Shown: positions 24,203-31,897 of the stretch, piece after piece
Layout: every line of letters starts with the position of its first letter
Position numbering within the stretch: position 1 is the first letter of the stretch
Assembly (NCBI GenBank): GCA_041390825.1
Contig: JAWKPF010000041.1
Span: 1 to 32,689, forward strand
DNA length: 32,689 nt
Direction of reading: 5' to 3'
Origin: Thermomicrobiales bacterium
GTDB lineage: Bacteria > Chloroflexota > Chloroflexia > Thermomicrobiales > UBA6265
Notes under the pieces: generated by a model
What the model saw: only the letters and a program-made list of their open reading frames with translations
The model's database searches: none
What the model was told of the DNA's origin: nothing
Translations under genes and position numbers: made by a program

Positions 24203-24858
24203 GTATCGAACGCCGCGCGGGCATTGGCGACAAATGCTCGCACCAGCTCGGGCGACTTGATTCCATCGACTTCGACACCGCTGCTCACGTCCACATGCGC
24301 CGGGCGCACCTGCGCAATCGCGTTGGCGACATTCTCCGGGTTGAGCCCTCCGGCGAGCATGAGCGGAAACGACGCGGCGAGCCTGCGGGAAAGCTCCCAA
24401 TCAGCCAGGTGCCCGGTTCCGCCGCTCTGGGTGGGATGATACGCATCGACCATGATCCACAACGGCGGATTCGGCGAGCTCAGCAGACGGTCGAGCTCTG
24501 GAGCGATCTCGTCGTACGTGGCGCCCGGTTCGGTCCTGCGCACGGCGTAGTACGGGAGTTCGAATCGCTGGAAGTCAGACTCATCTGCGCGCCAGTGCAG
24601 TTGCAGGATTTCCAATCCCGCCGCGCGCGCCGTTGCATTGATCTCCTCGACGGAATGGTCGACAAAGAGCCCAACCGGAACTGCCGGGCCGTCCAGCGCC
24701 TCGATGATGTCGCGCGCTTGCTCGGCCGTAACCTGCCGGCGGGATGACGCGAAAACAAATCCGATCAGATCAGCGCCCGCATCGCTGGTAACCTGGGCGA
24801 GCTCCGGCGTGCGCAGACCACAGATCTTCACGAGCGGACCCGACGGAACCATCGTCAT
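24166..24858 (-). CDS. trpF: Phosphoribosylanthranilate isomerase
   Basis: TrpF isomerises N-(5-phosphoribosyl)anthranilate to the ribulosyl form, the third step of tryptophan synthesis. The 230-residue barrel shows VKICGLRTP with the catalytic Cys13, GLFVDHS, the acid-catalyst Asp in WIMVDAY, the phosphate-binding segments SGGTGHLADWEL and LAGGLNPENV, and the closing DVSSGVEVDGIKSPE. ATG 24858 overlaps the trpC stop as ATGA, so translation is coupled. It is the last gene of the trp operon, and its tail runs 37 nt into the convergent DUF4272-like gene. A later ATG (24852) would also work. Confidence 0.95.
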   Translation of the reverse strand: MTMVPSGPLVKICGLRTPELAQVTSDAGADLIGFVFASSRRQVTAEQARDIIEALDGPAVPVGLFVDHSVEEINATARAAGLEILQLHWRADESDFQRFELPYYAVRRTEPGATYDEIAPELDRLLSSPNPPLWIMVDAYHPTQSGGTGHLADWELSRRLAASFPLMLAGGLNPENVANAIAQVRPAHVDVSSGVEVDGIKSPELVRAFVANARAAFDTYSSASEITVQS

Positions 24859-25700
24859 TGCCGCGGTCCACGCGCGCTAGCCGACTTGATCTGCCCTATC
24901 GCCGTTGCCCGATCGGACGCCACGATCAGAGATTCGCCCACCAGCACTGCATCCATTCCTGCGGTCCGCATACGTTCCGCGTCCTCGGCAGTGAAGATTC
25001 CGCTTTCCCCGACCAATGTCACTGTCTCGGGAACCATCGGCGCCAATCGTTCGGTAACGGCCAGATCGACCGCAAACGTGCGCAGATCCCGGTTGTTGAT
25101 GCCAATCAGCGATGCGCCCGCGCGAAGGGCACGTTCCATCTCGGACTCATCGTGAACCTCTACCAGCGTCTCGATACCTGCCGCGTCGGCAGCCGCCATG
25201 AGCGTGCGGAGCCGTTCGTCGGTCAGCGCTCCAACGATCAGCAACGTGGCGTCCGCGCCATTGGCGCGTGCCTCGATCAACTGATACTCGTCGATGATGA
25301 AGTCCTTGCGGAGCACGGGAATCGACCGTTCGGCCGTGTGCGCGACCTCTGCTGTCGCCCGCAAGTCAGCCAACGATCCCTGGAAAAACGGCTCGTCGGT
25401 CAGCACCGAGATCGCATCGGCTCCCGATCTCGTGTAGCTCGATGCGACGTGTTCGACCTCGAACTCCACGGGGAAGCGTCCCTTGGATGGCGACGCGCGC
25501 TTGATTTCGGCGATGAGCGAAAGTCCTGGTCCGCTCAGAGCCGTTCGCAAACTGATCGCCGGCGCGGCAGTAGCAGCCTGCTGTCTCAGGGACTCGATCG
25601 AAACGGCCTGCTTGCGAGCCGCCACATCGAGCGCGGTTCGCTCGATGATACGGTCGAGAATGGTGCCGGTTTCGATGATGCCAGTGGTCGTATCGATCAT
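24855..25700 (-). CDS. trpC: Indole-3-glycerol phosphate synthase
   Basis: This 281-residue TIM-barrel enzyme makes indole-3-glycerol phosphate from CdRP with loss of CO2 and water. Diagnostic segments are LIAEIKRASPSKG near residue 62, the SVLTDEPFFQGS loop, VLRKDFIIDEYQLIEAR, the IGINNRDLRTFAVDL motif, and LVGESGIFTAEDAERM. ATG 25700 shares one base with the trpD stop (TGATG). It is a free-standing protein, not fused to TrpF as in enteric bacteria. Product use requires TrpAB, whose genes are not in the window. Confidence 0.96.
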   Translation of the reverse strand: MIDTTTGIIETGTILDRIIERTALDVAARKQAVSIESLRQQAATAAPAISLRTALSGPGLSLIAEIKRASPSKGRFPVEFEVEHVASSYTRSGADAISVLTDEPFFQGSLADLRATAEVAHTAERSIPVLRKDFIIDEYQLIEARANGADATLLIVGALTDERLRTLMAAADAAGIETLVEVHDESEMERALRAGASLIGINNRDLRTFAVDLAVTERLAPMVPETVTLVGESGIFTAEDAERMRTAGMDAVLVGESLIVASDRATAIGQIKSASARGPRQ

Positions 25701-26755
25701 CAGGCGGACACCCTCTCAGTTGTGGGCCGGTTGGACGCCGAGACAAGCCGTTCGACAACCGAGGCGGCCGCGCCGGAATCGAGCGATTGCCGCGCGATCT
25801 CGATGCCCTCCGCGATCGAGTCCGCCTGTCCGGCTGCGTAGATACCCGCACCGGCATTGAGCAGGACAATGTCGCGATAGGCGCCCGGTTCACCCGCGAG
25901 CACAGCCCGGGTGATCTCCACATTCCGGGCAGCATCTCCACCCTTCACCGCGGCAGCGGGAGCCCGTCCAAGTCCATGATCCACGGCATCGACATCGTAG
26001 GTGCGAACGCCGGTCGACCGATCGAACTCGGTCACTCGCGATGGTCCTCCAAGGCCGAACTCATCGAAACCCTCGGAGGAATGAACCACGAGCACCCGCT
26101 CGCTCCCGAGCCGGTCTTGCGCGGCGGCCAGGCGATCCGAGACAGAACCGTCCCCAACGCCGATCAGCTGCCGTTTCACCTTGGCGGGGTTTGTCATCGG
26201 CCCAAGGAAATTGAACACCGTGCGAATGCCGATCTCTCTCCGGACCGGGCCCGCATGGCGAAACCCTGGGTGGTACGCGGGCGCGAACATGAACGCGATG
26301 CCAGCTTCGTCCACCAGCGACGAAACCTGCTCGGGCTCGAGTTCGATCGCAACGCCCAGTGCCTCCAGCAGGTCCGCCGATCCGCAGCCGCTGGTCACCG
26401 AGCGGTTTCCGTGCTTGGCGACCTTGATGCCCGCTCCGGCAATCACAAACGCGGCGGTGGTCGAGATATTGAACGTGCCGGAGTGATCGCCGCCGGTGCC
26501 ACAGGTGTCGATGGCGACCGTGCCTGGCGACAACTCCACATGCCGCGAATGCGCGCGCATCGTGCTTGCGAACCCGGCAATTTCATCGACGGTTTCACCG
26601 CGTATGCGCATTGCGGTCAGGAGCGAGGCGATCTGCGCGGGTGTGGCATTGCCGCTCATGATCTGATCCATCGCCTGTACCGACTCGTCGAAGGTGAGCG
26701 ATTCGCCTTCGACGACCTTGCGAATCGCGGACTTGATATCGAAATCTTCGGTCAT
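25700..26755 (-). CDS. trpD: Anthranilate phosphoribosyltransferase
   Basis: TrpD joins anthranilate to PRPP. The PRPP-binding loop GTGGDHSGTFNISTTAAF, the AKHGNRSVTSGCGSADLLEALG block and the MTNPAKVKRQLIGV segment are all intact. ATG 26755, 8 nt after the trpG stop, gives 351 residues. A TTG at 26767 overlapping that stop as TTGA would add four residues and resembles the other coupled junctions of this operon, so it remains possible. It is a single-function protein, without the TrpG fusion seen in enterics. Confidence 0.95.
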   Translation of the reverse strand: MTEDFDIKSAIRKVVEGESLTFDESVQAMDQIMSGNATPAQIASLLTAMRIRGETVDEIAGFASTMRAHSRHVELSPGTVAIDTCGTGGDHSGTFNISTTAAFVIAGAGIKVAKHGNRSVTSGCGSADLLEALGVAIELEPEQVSSLVDEAGIAFMFAPAYHPGFRHAGPVRREIGIRTVFNFLGPMTNPAKVKRQLIGVGDGSVSDRLAAAQDRLGSERVLVVHSSEGFDEFGLGGPSRVTEFDRSTGVRTYDVDAVDHGLGRAPAAAVKGGDAARNVEITRAVLAGEPGAYRDIVLLNAGAGIYAAGQADSIAEGIEIARQSLDSGAAASVVERLVSASNRPTTERVSA

Positions 26756-26763
26756 GGTCTCGC

Positions 26764-27378
26764 TCAATAGCCGATGAGGGCCTGTTGCACAGCCGTGCTC
26801 GGTTTGGCTCCGGTGGTCGCGAGGAAGTTCCCCAGCAGTTGCTTGCCAACCGGAGTCAGAATCGATTCAGGGTGGAACTGCACCCCGTAGACGGGATACT
26901 CCCGATGTTGCAGTCCCATGATGATGCCGTCCTCGGTCTCTGCCGTAATCTCCAGTTGCTCGGGCAGCGTCTCGCGATCGACGATCAACGAGTGATAGCG
27001 AGTCGCGACGAACGGATCGGGCAGTCCCTGGAAGATTCCCTTTCCGTCGTGATGGACCATCGACGTCTTCCCATGCATCAGCTGCGGGGCGCGAACGACA
27101 TCGCCGCCAAACGCCTCGCCGATCGATTGATGCCCCAGACAGACCCCGAGCACCGGCGTCTTGCCAGCCATGTGCTCGATCACATTGATCGAAATGCCCG
27201 CCTCTCTGGGCGTGCAGGGCCCGGGGGAAACGACCACGCCGTCGAGATCGCGCATAGCGTCGATCTCTTCGAGGGTGATCTGGTCGTTTCGGTGCACGAC
27301 CACCTGGGCGCCGAGCTCGCTGAGGAATTGATAGAGATTGAAGGTGAACGAGTCGTAGTTGTCGATCAACAGAATCAT
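26764..27378 (-). CDS. trpG: Anthranilate synthase component II (glutamine amidotransferase)
   Basis: This 204-residue class I amidotransferase supplies ammonia to TrpE for anthranilate synthesis; such subunits can also serve p-aminobenzoate synthesis as PabA. The oxyanion segment SPGPCTPREAG is at about 51-61, the catalytic Cys80 is in GVCLGHQ, HSL follows at 129-131, and His169/Glu171 in QFHPES complete the triad. ATG 27378 overlaps the trpE stop by 4 nt, which should give balanced synthesis of both subunits. Confidence 0.96.
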   Translation of the reverse strand: MILLIDNYDSFTFNLYQFLSELGAQVVVHRNDQITLEEIDAMRDLDGVVVSPGPCTPREAGISINVIEHMAGKTPVLGVCLGHQSIGEAFGGDVVRAPQLMHGKTSMVHHDGKGIFQGLPDPFVATRYHSLIVDRETLPEQLEITAETEDGIIMGLQHREYPVYGVQFHPESILTPVGKQLLGNFLATTGAKPSTAVQQALIGY

Positions 27379-28973
27379 GACTGCATCTCCGCATCGGCGG
27401 CGGCGAAGGCCCGCTCGTCCGCTTCGATTCGTTCCGCCAGTTCGATGGCGCGGATCAGCGCGCCCATCTTGTGATAGCTCTCGGCGTACTCGCCTTCCGG
27501 CGTGCTGTCCGCCACGATGCCGCCTCCCGCCTGCAGCGAGGCAATTCCGTCCTTGTAGACGAGCGTTCGCAACGCGATGCAGGTATCCATGTCACCCGCG
27601 AAGTCGATATAGCCGACTGCGCCCGAGTAGGGTCCGCGCTTGTCGATTTCTTGCTCCGCGATGATCTCCATGGCGCGCACTTTCGGCGCGCCCGATACCG
27701 TTCCGGCCGGAAAGCACGCGCGCAGCGCATCGAATGCGGTCATGTCGTCGCGGATATCGCCTTCGACATGGGTGACGATGTGCATGACGTGCGAATAGCG
27801 ATCGATTCCCATGAACCGCGGCACCCGGACCGTTCCCGGCTTCGCTACCCGACCGATGTCGTTCCTCCCCAGATCGACGAGCATGACGTGCTCGGCTCGT
27901 TCCTTCTCGTCGTTGATGAGCTCCTCTGCCAGGGCGGCATCCGCGTCTGGCGTCGCGCCACGCGGCCGGGTGCCGGCGATTGGGTGGTTGGTGACCACCC
28001 CTTCCTCGAGCCGCACCAGCAGCTCTGGTGAGGCTCCCACGATCTGGTAGTCACAGAAATCGAGATAAAACATGTATGGCGACGGATTGACCGCCCGCAA
28101 CGCGCGATAGATGGTGAATGGATGCGCGGGCGTGTCGACATCCACACGCTGCGAGAGGACGACCTGGAAGATGTCGCCCGCCTTGATGTACTCACGAGCG
28201 ACGTCGATGAACTGATGGTATCTCTCGATTGGCGTGTTCGACTGCATACGGTCTTGCAACGCCAGCTCGACCGCGCCTCCGCCGGCCGGCATTTCGCCAA
28301 GCGGGGCACGCAAACGGCTGATCAGTTCGTCGATCTCCCGGCTCGCCTCGGCGTAGGCGTCGGCTATGGGCCGGTTGTCCGCCAAGTCGAGATGGCTCAC
28401 GACTTTGACAGTGCGTTCGAGATTGTCGAATACCAGCAGGCTCTTGACGATCATGAATCGGCCGATCGGGAAACCCCGGCCAGGACCGGCAGCTTCTGGC
28501 ACACGCGGCTCGAAGGCCCGAATGGCTTCGTAGGAGAGGAACCCGACCGCTCCCCCCAGGAACCGTGGCAGCGGAAGATCGTCCATGCGCGCCGAGTCGT
28601 ACCAGGCAAGCTCGGAACTCAGCATGGTGAGCGGATCGGTGTAGCGCTCGCTTCGAATAGCGTCCTCGGATGTGACCGTCGCCTCCCCCTGGTCGAGCAC
28701 GATATCGAGGAACGGCTCCGAACCGATGAACGAGTAGCGCGCCACGCGCTGACCACCCTCGACACTCTCCAGCAAGAAGGCAGGAGCCTCACGCTTGATC
28801 TTCACGAAGGCGGAAACCGGGGTTTCGGTATCGGCCATGACCTCACGGTAGATCGGCACGAACCGGGGCCGCTTCGGCTGGCGCGCCAACCAGGTTTCGA
28901 CCTCGGCGAGCGACGGGGTCACGCTTCCACGCGCTCCCATCTTCGGCATCGGCGCTACAGTACCCTGGACCAT
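27375..28973 (-). CDS. trpE: Anthranilate synthase component I
   Basis: TrpE converts chorismate to anthranilate with ammonia from TrpG, the committed step of tryptophan synthesis. The 532-residue protein has the N-terminal LLES segment (in APAFLLESVEGG), part of the tryptophan feedback site in this family, so end-product inhibition is likely. The catalytic half shows PIAGTRPRG, the LVDLGRNDIGRV motif, HIVTHVEG, FPAGTVSGAPKVRAMEII, and GPYSGAVGYIDF in that order. The frame is open to 29147 through the leader RNA, but ATG 28973 is right: AGGAG lies 8 nt before it, directly after the leader terminator. Transcription is probably controlled by the Trp T-box upstream. Confidence 0.96.
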   Translation of the reverse strand: MVQGTVAPMPKMGARGSVTPSLAEVETWLARQPKRPRFVPIYREVMADTETPVSAFVKIKREAPAFLLESVEGGQRVARYSFIGSEPFLDIVLDQGEATVTSEDAIRSERYTDPLTMLSSELAWYDSARMDDLPLPRFLGGAVGFLSYEAIRAFEPRVPEAAGPGRGFPIGRFMIVKSLLVFDNLERTVKVVSHLDLADNRPIADAYAEASREIDELISRLRAPLGEMPAGGGAVELALQDRMQSNTPIERYHQFIDVAREYIKAGDIFQVVLSQRVDVDTPAHPFTIYRALRAVNPSPYMFYLDFCDYQIVGASPELLVRLEEGVVTNHPIAGTRPRGATPDADAALAEELINDEKERAEHVMLVDLGRNDIGRVAKPGTVRVPRFMGIDRYSHVMHIVTHVEGDIRDDMTAFDALRACFPAGTVSGAPKVRAMEIIAEQEIDKRGPYSGAVGYIDFAGDMDTCIALRTLVYKDGIASLQAGGGIVADSTPEGEYAESYHKMGALIRAIELAERIEADERAFAAADAEMQS

Positions 28974-29000
28974 CTTCCTGACTCCTGGCAGTCGCCGGAC

Positions 29001-29032
29001 AAACAAAAAACCCCCGTCCCTCAGAGGGACGG
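29001..29032 (-). terminator. Leader terminator of the trp T-box
   Basis: On the minus strand CCGTCCCT and AGGGACGG form a stem with a short loop (29014-29032), followed by GGG and a run TTTTTTGTTT (29010-29001). This intrinsic terminator lies 28 nt before trpE. It shares its 5' strand with the antiterminator partner of the T-box sequence, so the two folds are mutually exclusive. Confidence 0.9.
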
Positions 29033-29305
29033 AGGTGCAATTTGCACGTCCGCGGTACCACCCACATTGGAGGCGTTCGCCTCCCACTCGACATGTACGG
29101 GCTGGTACATCCAGCCGATACACCGCTCCTGCTAACGGTGGAGACACCGGCGGCGCCTACTCGATGACCGACGTCACCTTTTGGACCGCGGCTCCAGGAT
29201 CCATTCCGCGCCCGATTCGCGCCAGGCTCACACTCTCCCCGGCTCGCTTTGCGTTTCGTTTCCGGCGCGTACTCGCTCCTTTCGAAGCCAATGCGCTCTT
29301 CGACT
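29001..29305 (-). promoter_or_regulatory. tRNA-Trp-responsive T-box leader of the trp operon
   Basis: The transcript leader binds uncharged tRNA-Trp and then avoids termination. Stem I is readable: base GGCUUC (29289-29284) pairs with GGAGCC (29195-29190), then AGGA (29280-29277) with UCCU (29199-29196), then the specifier loop. Its left side ends in the conserved AGUA (29273-29270) and its right side is GAAUGGA (29206-29200). CGCGCC (29269-29264) pairs with GGCGCG (29212-29207) above it. The specifier is UGG, tryptophan, at 29203-29201, followed by a purine. The distal part contains GGGGAGAGUG (29240-29231). The T-box sequence GGGUGGUACCGCG lies at 29063-29051, followed by a GUGCAA/UUGCAC hairpin and the terminator. 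Assignments of stem and specifier follow the known T-box class. Confidence 0.93.
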
Positions 29306-29311
29306 GATCGA

Positions 29312-29340
29312 ATCTTGCAGCCGCATCTGCAGAATGTCAA
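29312..29340 (-). promoter_or_regulatory. Promoter of the trp operon
   Basis: On the minus strand a perfect -35 TTGACA (29340-29335) is followed after 17 nt by CAAGAT (29317-29312), a three-of-six -10. Transcription would start near 29305, just before stem I of the T-box, which supports the assignment. Confidence 0.75.
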
Positions 29341-29364
29341 GCGGGGCGGATGGAGTCGAAGTTC

Positions 29365-29399
29365 AGAGTCCTGAGTCCAGAGTCCTGGGTTCTGAGTCC
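29365..29399. repeat. Heptanucleotide repeat array, left arm
   Basis: Five consecutive 7-nt units in strict phase: AGAGTCC, TGAGTCC, AGAGTCC, TGGGTTC, TGAGTCC. Their reverse complement matches the unit of the right arm (29456-29539), so the two arrays are inverted relative to each other. It lies 25 nt upstream of the trp -35 element, in non-coding DNA. Confidence 0.85.
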
Positions 29400-29455
29400 G
29401 GAGAGCGTCGAAGATCGTTTCGATCCGAACCGGCCGCAATGGTCGAAGCAATTCA

Positions 29456-29539
29456 CTGGACCCTGGACTCTGGACTCTCAACCCAGGACTCCGGGCTCCG
29501 GACCCTGGACTCTCAACCCAGGTCTCCGGACTCCGGACC
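29456..29539. repeat. Heptanucleotide repeat array, right arm
   Basis: Twelve consecutive 7-nt units without a phase break, consensus CYGGACY; examples are CTGGACT, CCGGACT, CAGGACT and CTCAACC. A 21-nt block (CTGGACT, CTCAACC, then CAGGACT or CAGGTCT) occurs twice, at 29470-29490 and 29505-29525. Together with the left arm and a 56-nt spacer it forms a long imperfect inverted repeat between the divergent trp leader and hyuA. It resembles the short tandemly repeated heptamers known from filamentous cyanobacteria in type, not necessarily in origin. Confidence 0.85.
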
Positions 29540-29606
29540 TCGTCCTCATCACTACTGGTAGTCTTCACCCCGACGGTACCTGCGGAGCCAAAGGCGAGAG
29601 AAGCAC

Positions 29607-31706
29607 ATGACAGATTCGACGAGAATCGGAATCGATATCGGTGGCACCTTTACCGACTTCCTTCTCTTCGATGGCGAGTCCGGCCGATTCTCGATTGCCA
29701 AGACGCTGACGACGCCAGATGAGCCAGCGCGCGCGGTGGCGACTGGTATTGGGCAGCTTTCCGATCAGACGGGCATCCCACCCGAGCAGGTCGATCAGAT
29801 CGTGCATGGCACCACGCTCGTGACCAACGCGCTGATCGAGCGAAAAGGCGCGGTGACCGCGCTCATCACCACCAAGGGGTTTCGCGACGCGCTGGAAATC
29901 GCCCGGGAGCACCGCTACGATCTTTACGACCTGAACCTGGAGCATCCAGCCCCGTTGGCGCCACGGTACCTCCGGCTGGAAATCGACGAACGCATCCTCA
30001 GCGACGGATCGGTGGCGACTCCGGTCGATCTCGACGAGCTCCCTGGCCTGCTCGAACGCATCCGCGCCGAGGGCGCCACCGCGGTGGCCATTTCGTTCCT
30101 GCACAGCTACCAGAATCCCGCGCACGAGCGCTTGGTCCATGAACGCTTGCTGGAGATCGCTCCCGACTTGACCTACTCGGTATCGTCCGACGTCGCTCCG
30201 GAGATTCGGGAGTACGAGCGCACGAGCACGACGGTTGCGAATGTCTATGTGCGTCCACTGGCCGAGCGCTACATCGCGGGGTTGCTAGAGACCCTGCAAG
30301 CGATCGGCTTCGATGGAAGCCTCTTCATCATGCTCTCGTCCGGAGGGCTCTCGTCTCCGGAAGCGGCTGCGAGGTATCCCATTCGACTCGTCGAGTCAGG
30401 TCCCGCGGCCGGTGCGCTTGCCGCGGCGCATATCGGCAAACTCAGTGGACGCGAGCGGTTGCTCGCGTTCGACATGGGTGGCACCACTGCCAAGTGCTGT
30501 CTGGTTGGGCAGCAGGGCCTTACGTTCAGCGACGAGTTCGAGGTCAGCCGCGTCTATCGATTCAAGAAGGGAAGCGGGCTGCCGGTCAGCGTTCCGGTCA
30601 TCGAGTTGATCGAGATCGGATCGGGTGGAGGCAGCATTGCGCGGGTCGACACACTCGGGTTACTCAAGGTTGGACCCGATAGCGCCAGCGCCATGCCGGG
30701 ACCAGCATGCTACGGCCGCGGTGGCCTCCAGCCGACCGTGACCGACGCCGATCTCGTGCTCGGCTACCTCGATGCCGATCATTTTCTGGGCGGGAAGATG
30801 CCGCTCGACATCGACAAGGCGCGAGCGGCCATCGCCACCGTCGCCGAACCGCTCGGGCTCACGATCGAAGAGGCCGCCTGGGGCATCCATCAGGTCGTCA
30901 ACGAGCAGATGGCTGGCGCAGCCCGCATTCACGCCATCGAGCGGGGTGAGGACGCGCGCACCTTCCCGCTTTTCGCGTTTGGTGGCGCTGGTCCAGTGCA
31001 CGCCTATGGAGTAGCGCGCATCCTGCGAGCGCCGGAAGTCATCGTCCCCTTCGGAGCCGGAGTGGCGAGCACGATCGGATTCCTGGTCGCTCCCATCTCG
31101 TTCGATTTCGTGCGGACGTTCGTTGGCAGGCTAGAGACGCTCGATTGGCCAGAGGTCGATCGACGATTCCAGGAAATGACTGGCGAAGGGGTTGCCATGT
31201 TGACCGGCGCCGGCACCGTCAGCAATGACATCAGCTATCAGCGTTTCGCCGAGTTGCGCTATGTGGGCCAGGGTCATCAGGTGAAAGTCCGTATCCCGGA
31301 CGGGCCGCTCGATGCTTCGATGACGGACAAACTCTTGTCCGCGTTCGAGGACGAGTACAAGCGCCTCTACGGACGAACGGCGACCGGCAACCCTGTCGAA
31401 GCAATCAACTGGCGACTCGTCGCCGCTGCCCCGAGTCCGCACTTGCCGCTCGATCTGCTTTCCTCGGGCGCATCAGATTCCACCTCGGCGGCTCAGAAAG
31501 GAACGCGCCGCGCCTTCGTGCAGGAGACCGGAAGCTTCGAGGAGGTGCCCGTCTACGACCGCTATGCGCTGCGGAGAGACTTCACTGCCATCGGACCGGC
31601 AATCATCGAAGAGAACGAATCGACCATCATCGTTGGGCGCGACGCCCTGGTGACGGTGGACGACTTTGCCAATATCGTCATACGGCTTCCACTTCCTGGC
31701 GCGTGA
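29607..31706 (+). CDS. hyuA: Hydantoinase/oxoprolinase family protein, HyuA type
   Basis: This 699-residue subunit belongs to the ASKHA-fold hydantoinase A/5-oxoprolinase group. It couples ATP use to ring opening of hydantoins or related cyclic amides, or to acetone or acetophenone carboxylation in other members. The N-terminal RIGIDIGGTFTDFLLFD, HGTTLVTNALIERKGA, the VESGPAAGA motif and the second phosphate site LAFDMGGTTAKCCLV are clear. So are GSGGGSIARVD and FAFGGAGPVHAYG. The ATG at 29607 has a weak purine-rich GAGAGA upstream. Most relatives have a HyuB partner next to them; here the next plus-strand gene is a lipoprotein, so the partner is missing locally. The substrate is unknown. Confidence 0.9.
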   Translation: MTDSTRIGIDIGGTFTDFLLFDGESGRFSIAKTLTTPDEPARAVATGIGQLSDQTGIPPEQVDQIVHGTTLVTNALIERKGAVTALITTKGFRDALEIAREHRYDLYDLNLEHPAPLAPRYLRLEIDERILSDGSVATPVDLDELPGLLERIRAEGATAVAISFLHSYQNPAHERLVHERLLEIAPDLTYSVSSDVAPEIREYERTSTTVANVYVRPLAERYIAGLLETLQAIGFDGSLFIMLSSGGLSSPEAAARYPIRLVESGPAAGALAAAHIGKLSGRERLLAFDMGGTTAKCCLVGQQGLTFSDEFEVSRVYRFKKGSGLPVSVPVIELIEIGSGGGSIARVDTLGLLKVGPDSASAMPGPACYGRGGLQPTVTDADLVLGYLDADHFLGGKMPLDIDKARAAIATVAEPLGLTIEEAAWGIHQVVNEQMAGAARIHAIERGEDARTFPLFAFGGAGPVHAYGVARILRAPEVIVPFGAGVASTIGFLVAPISFDFVRTFVGRLETLDWPEVDRRFQEMTGEGVAMLTGAGTVSNDISYQRFAELRYVGQGHQVKVRIPDGPLDASMTDKLLSAFEDEYKRLYGRTATGNPVEAINWRLVAAAPSPHLPLDLLSSGASDSTSAAQKGTRRAFVQETGSFEEVPVYDRYALRRDFTAIGPAIIEENESTIIVGRDALVTVDDFANIVIRLPLPGA

Positions 31707-31782
31707 GTCCGCAACGCCTGGGCGCTGACGCGGGTTCGTGAGGCCACCCAATGGCGCTCCCGAAGTTGGGGCGGTTGCGGAC
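31707..31782. repeat. Inverted repeat downstream of hyuA
   Basis: GTCCGCAAC at 31707-31715 and its exact reverse complement GTTGCGGAC at 31774-31782 flank a 58-nt spacer directly after the hyuA stop. Adjacent bases (GCC and GGCG) can extend the stem imperfectly. There is no T-run, so a terminator is not evident. Confidence 0.35.
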
Positions 31783-31897
31783 CGTCACCCCAGCGCGTAG
31801 CATTCCAACGGAAAGCAAATCGAACCGCACGGGCGATCGTGGCCCGGTCGACGTGTGGGCAACTCCGACAATCCGACACAATTCGAGGGATGTGGCA

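Noticed and set aside
27375..29147. TrpE extended to the upstream start at 29147
   Set aside because: The extra 58 residues are translated from the T-box and its terminator; the ATG at 28973 has the ribosome-binding site and the family N-terminus.
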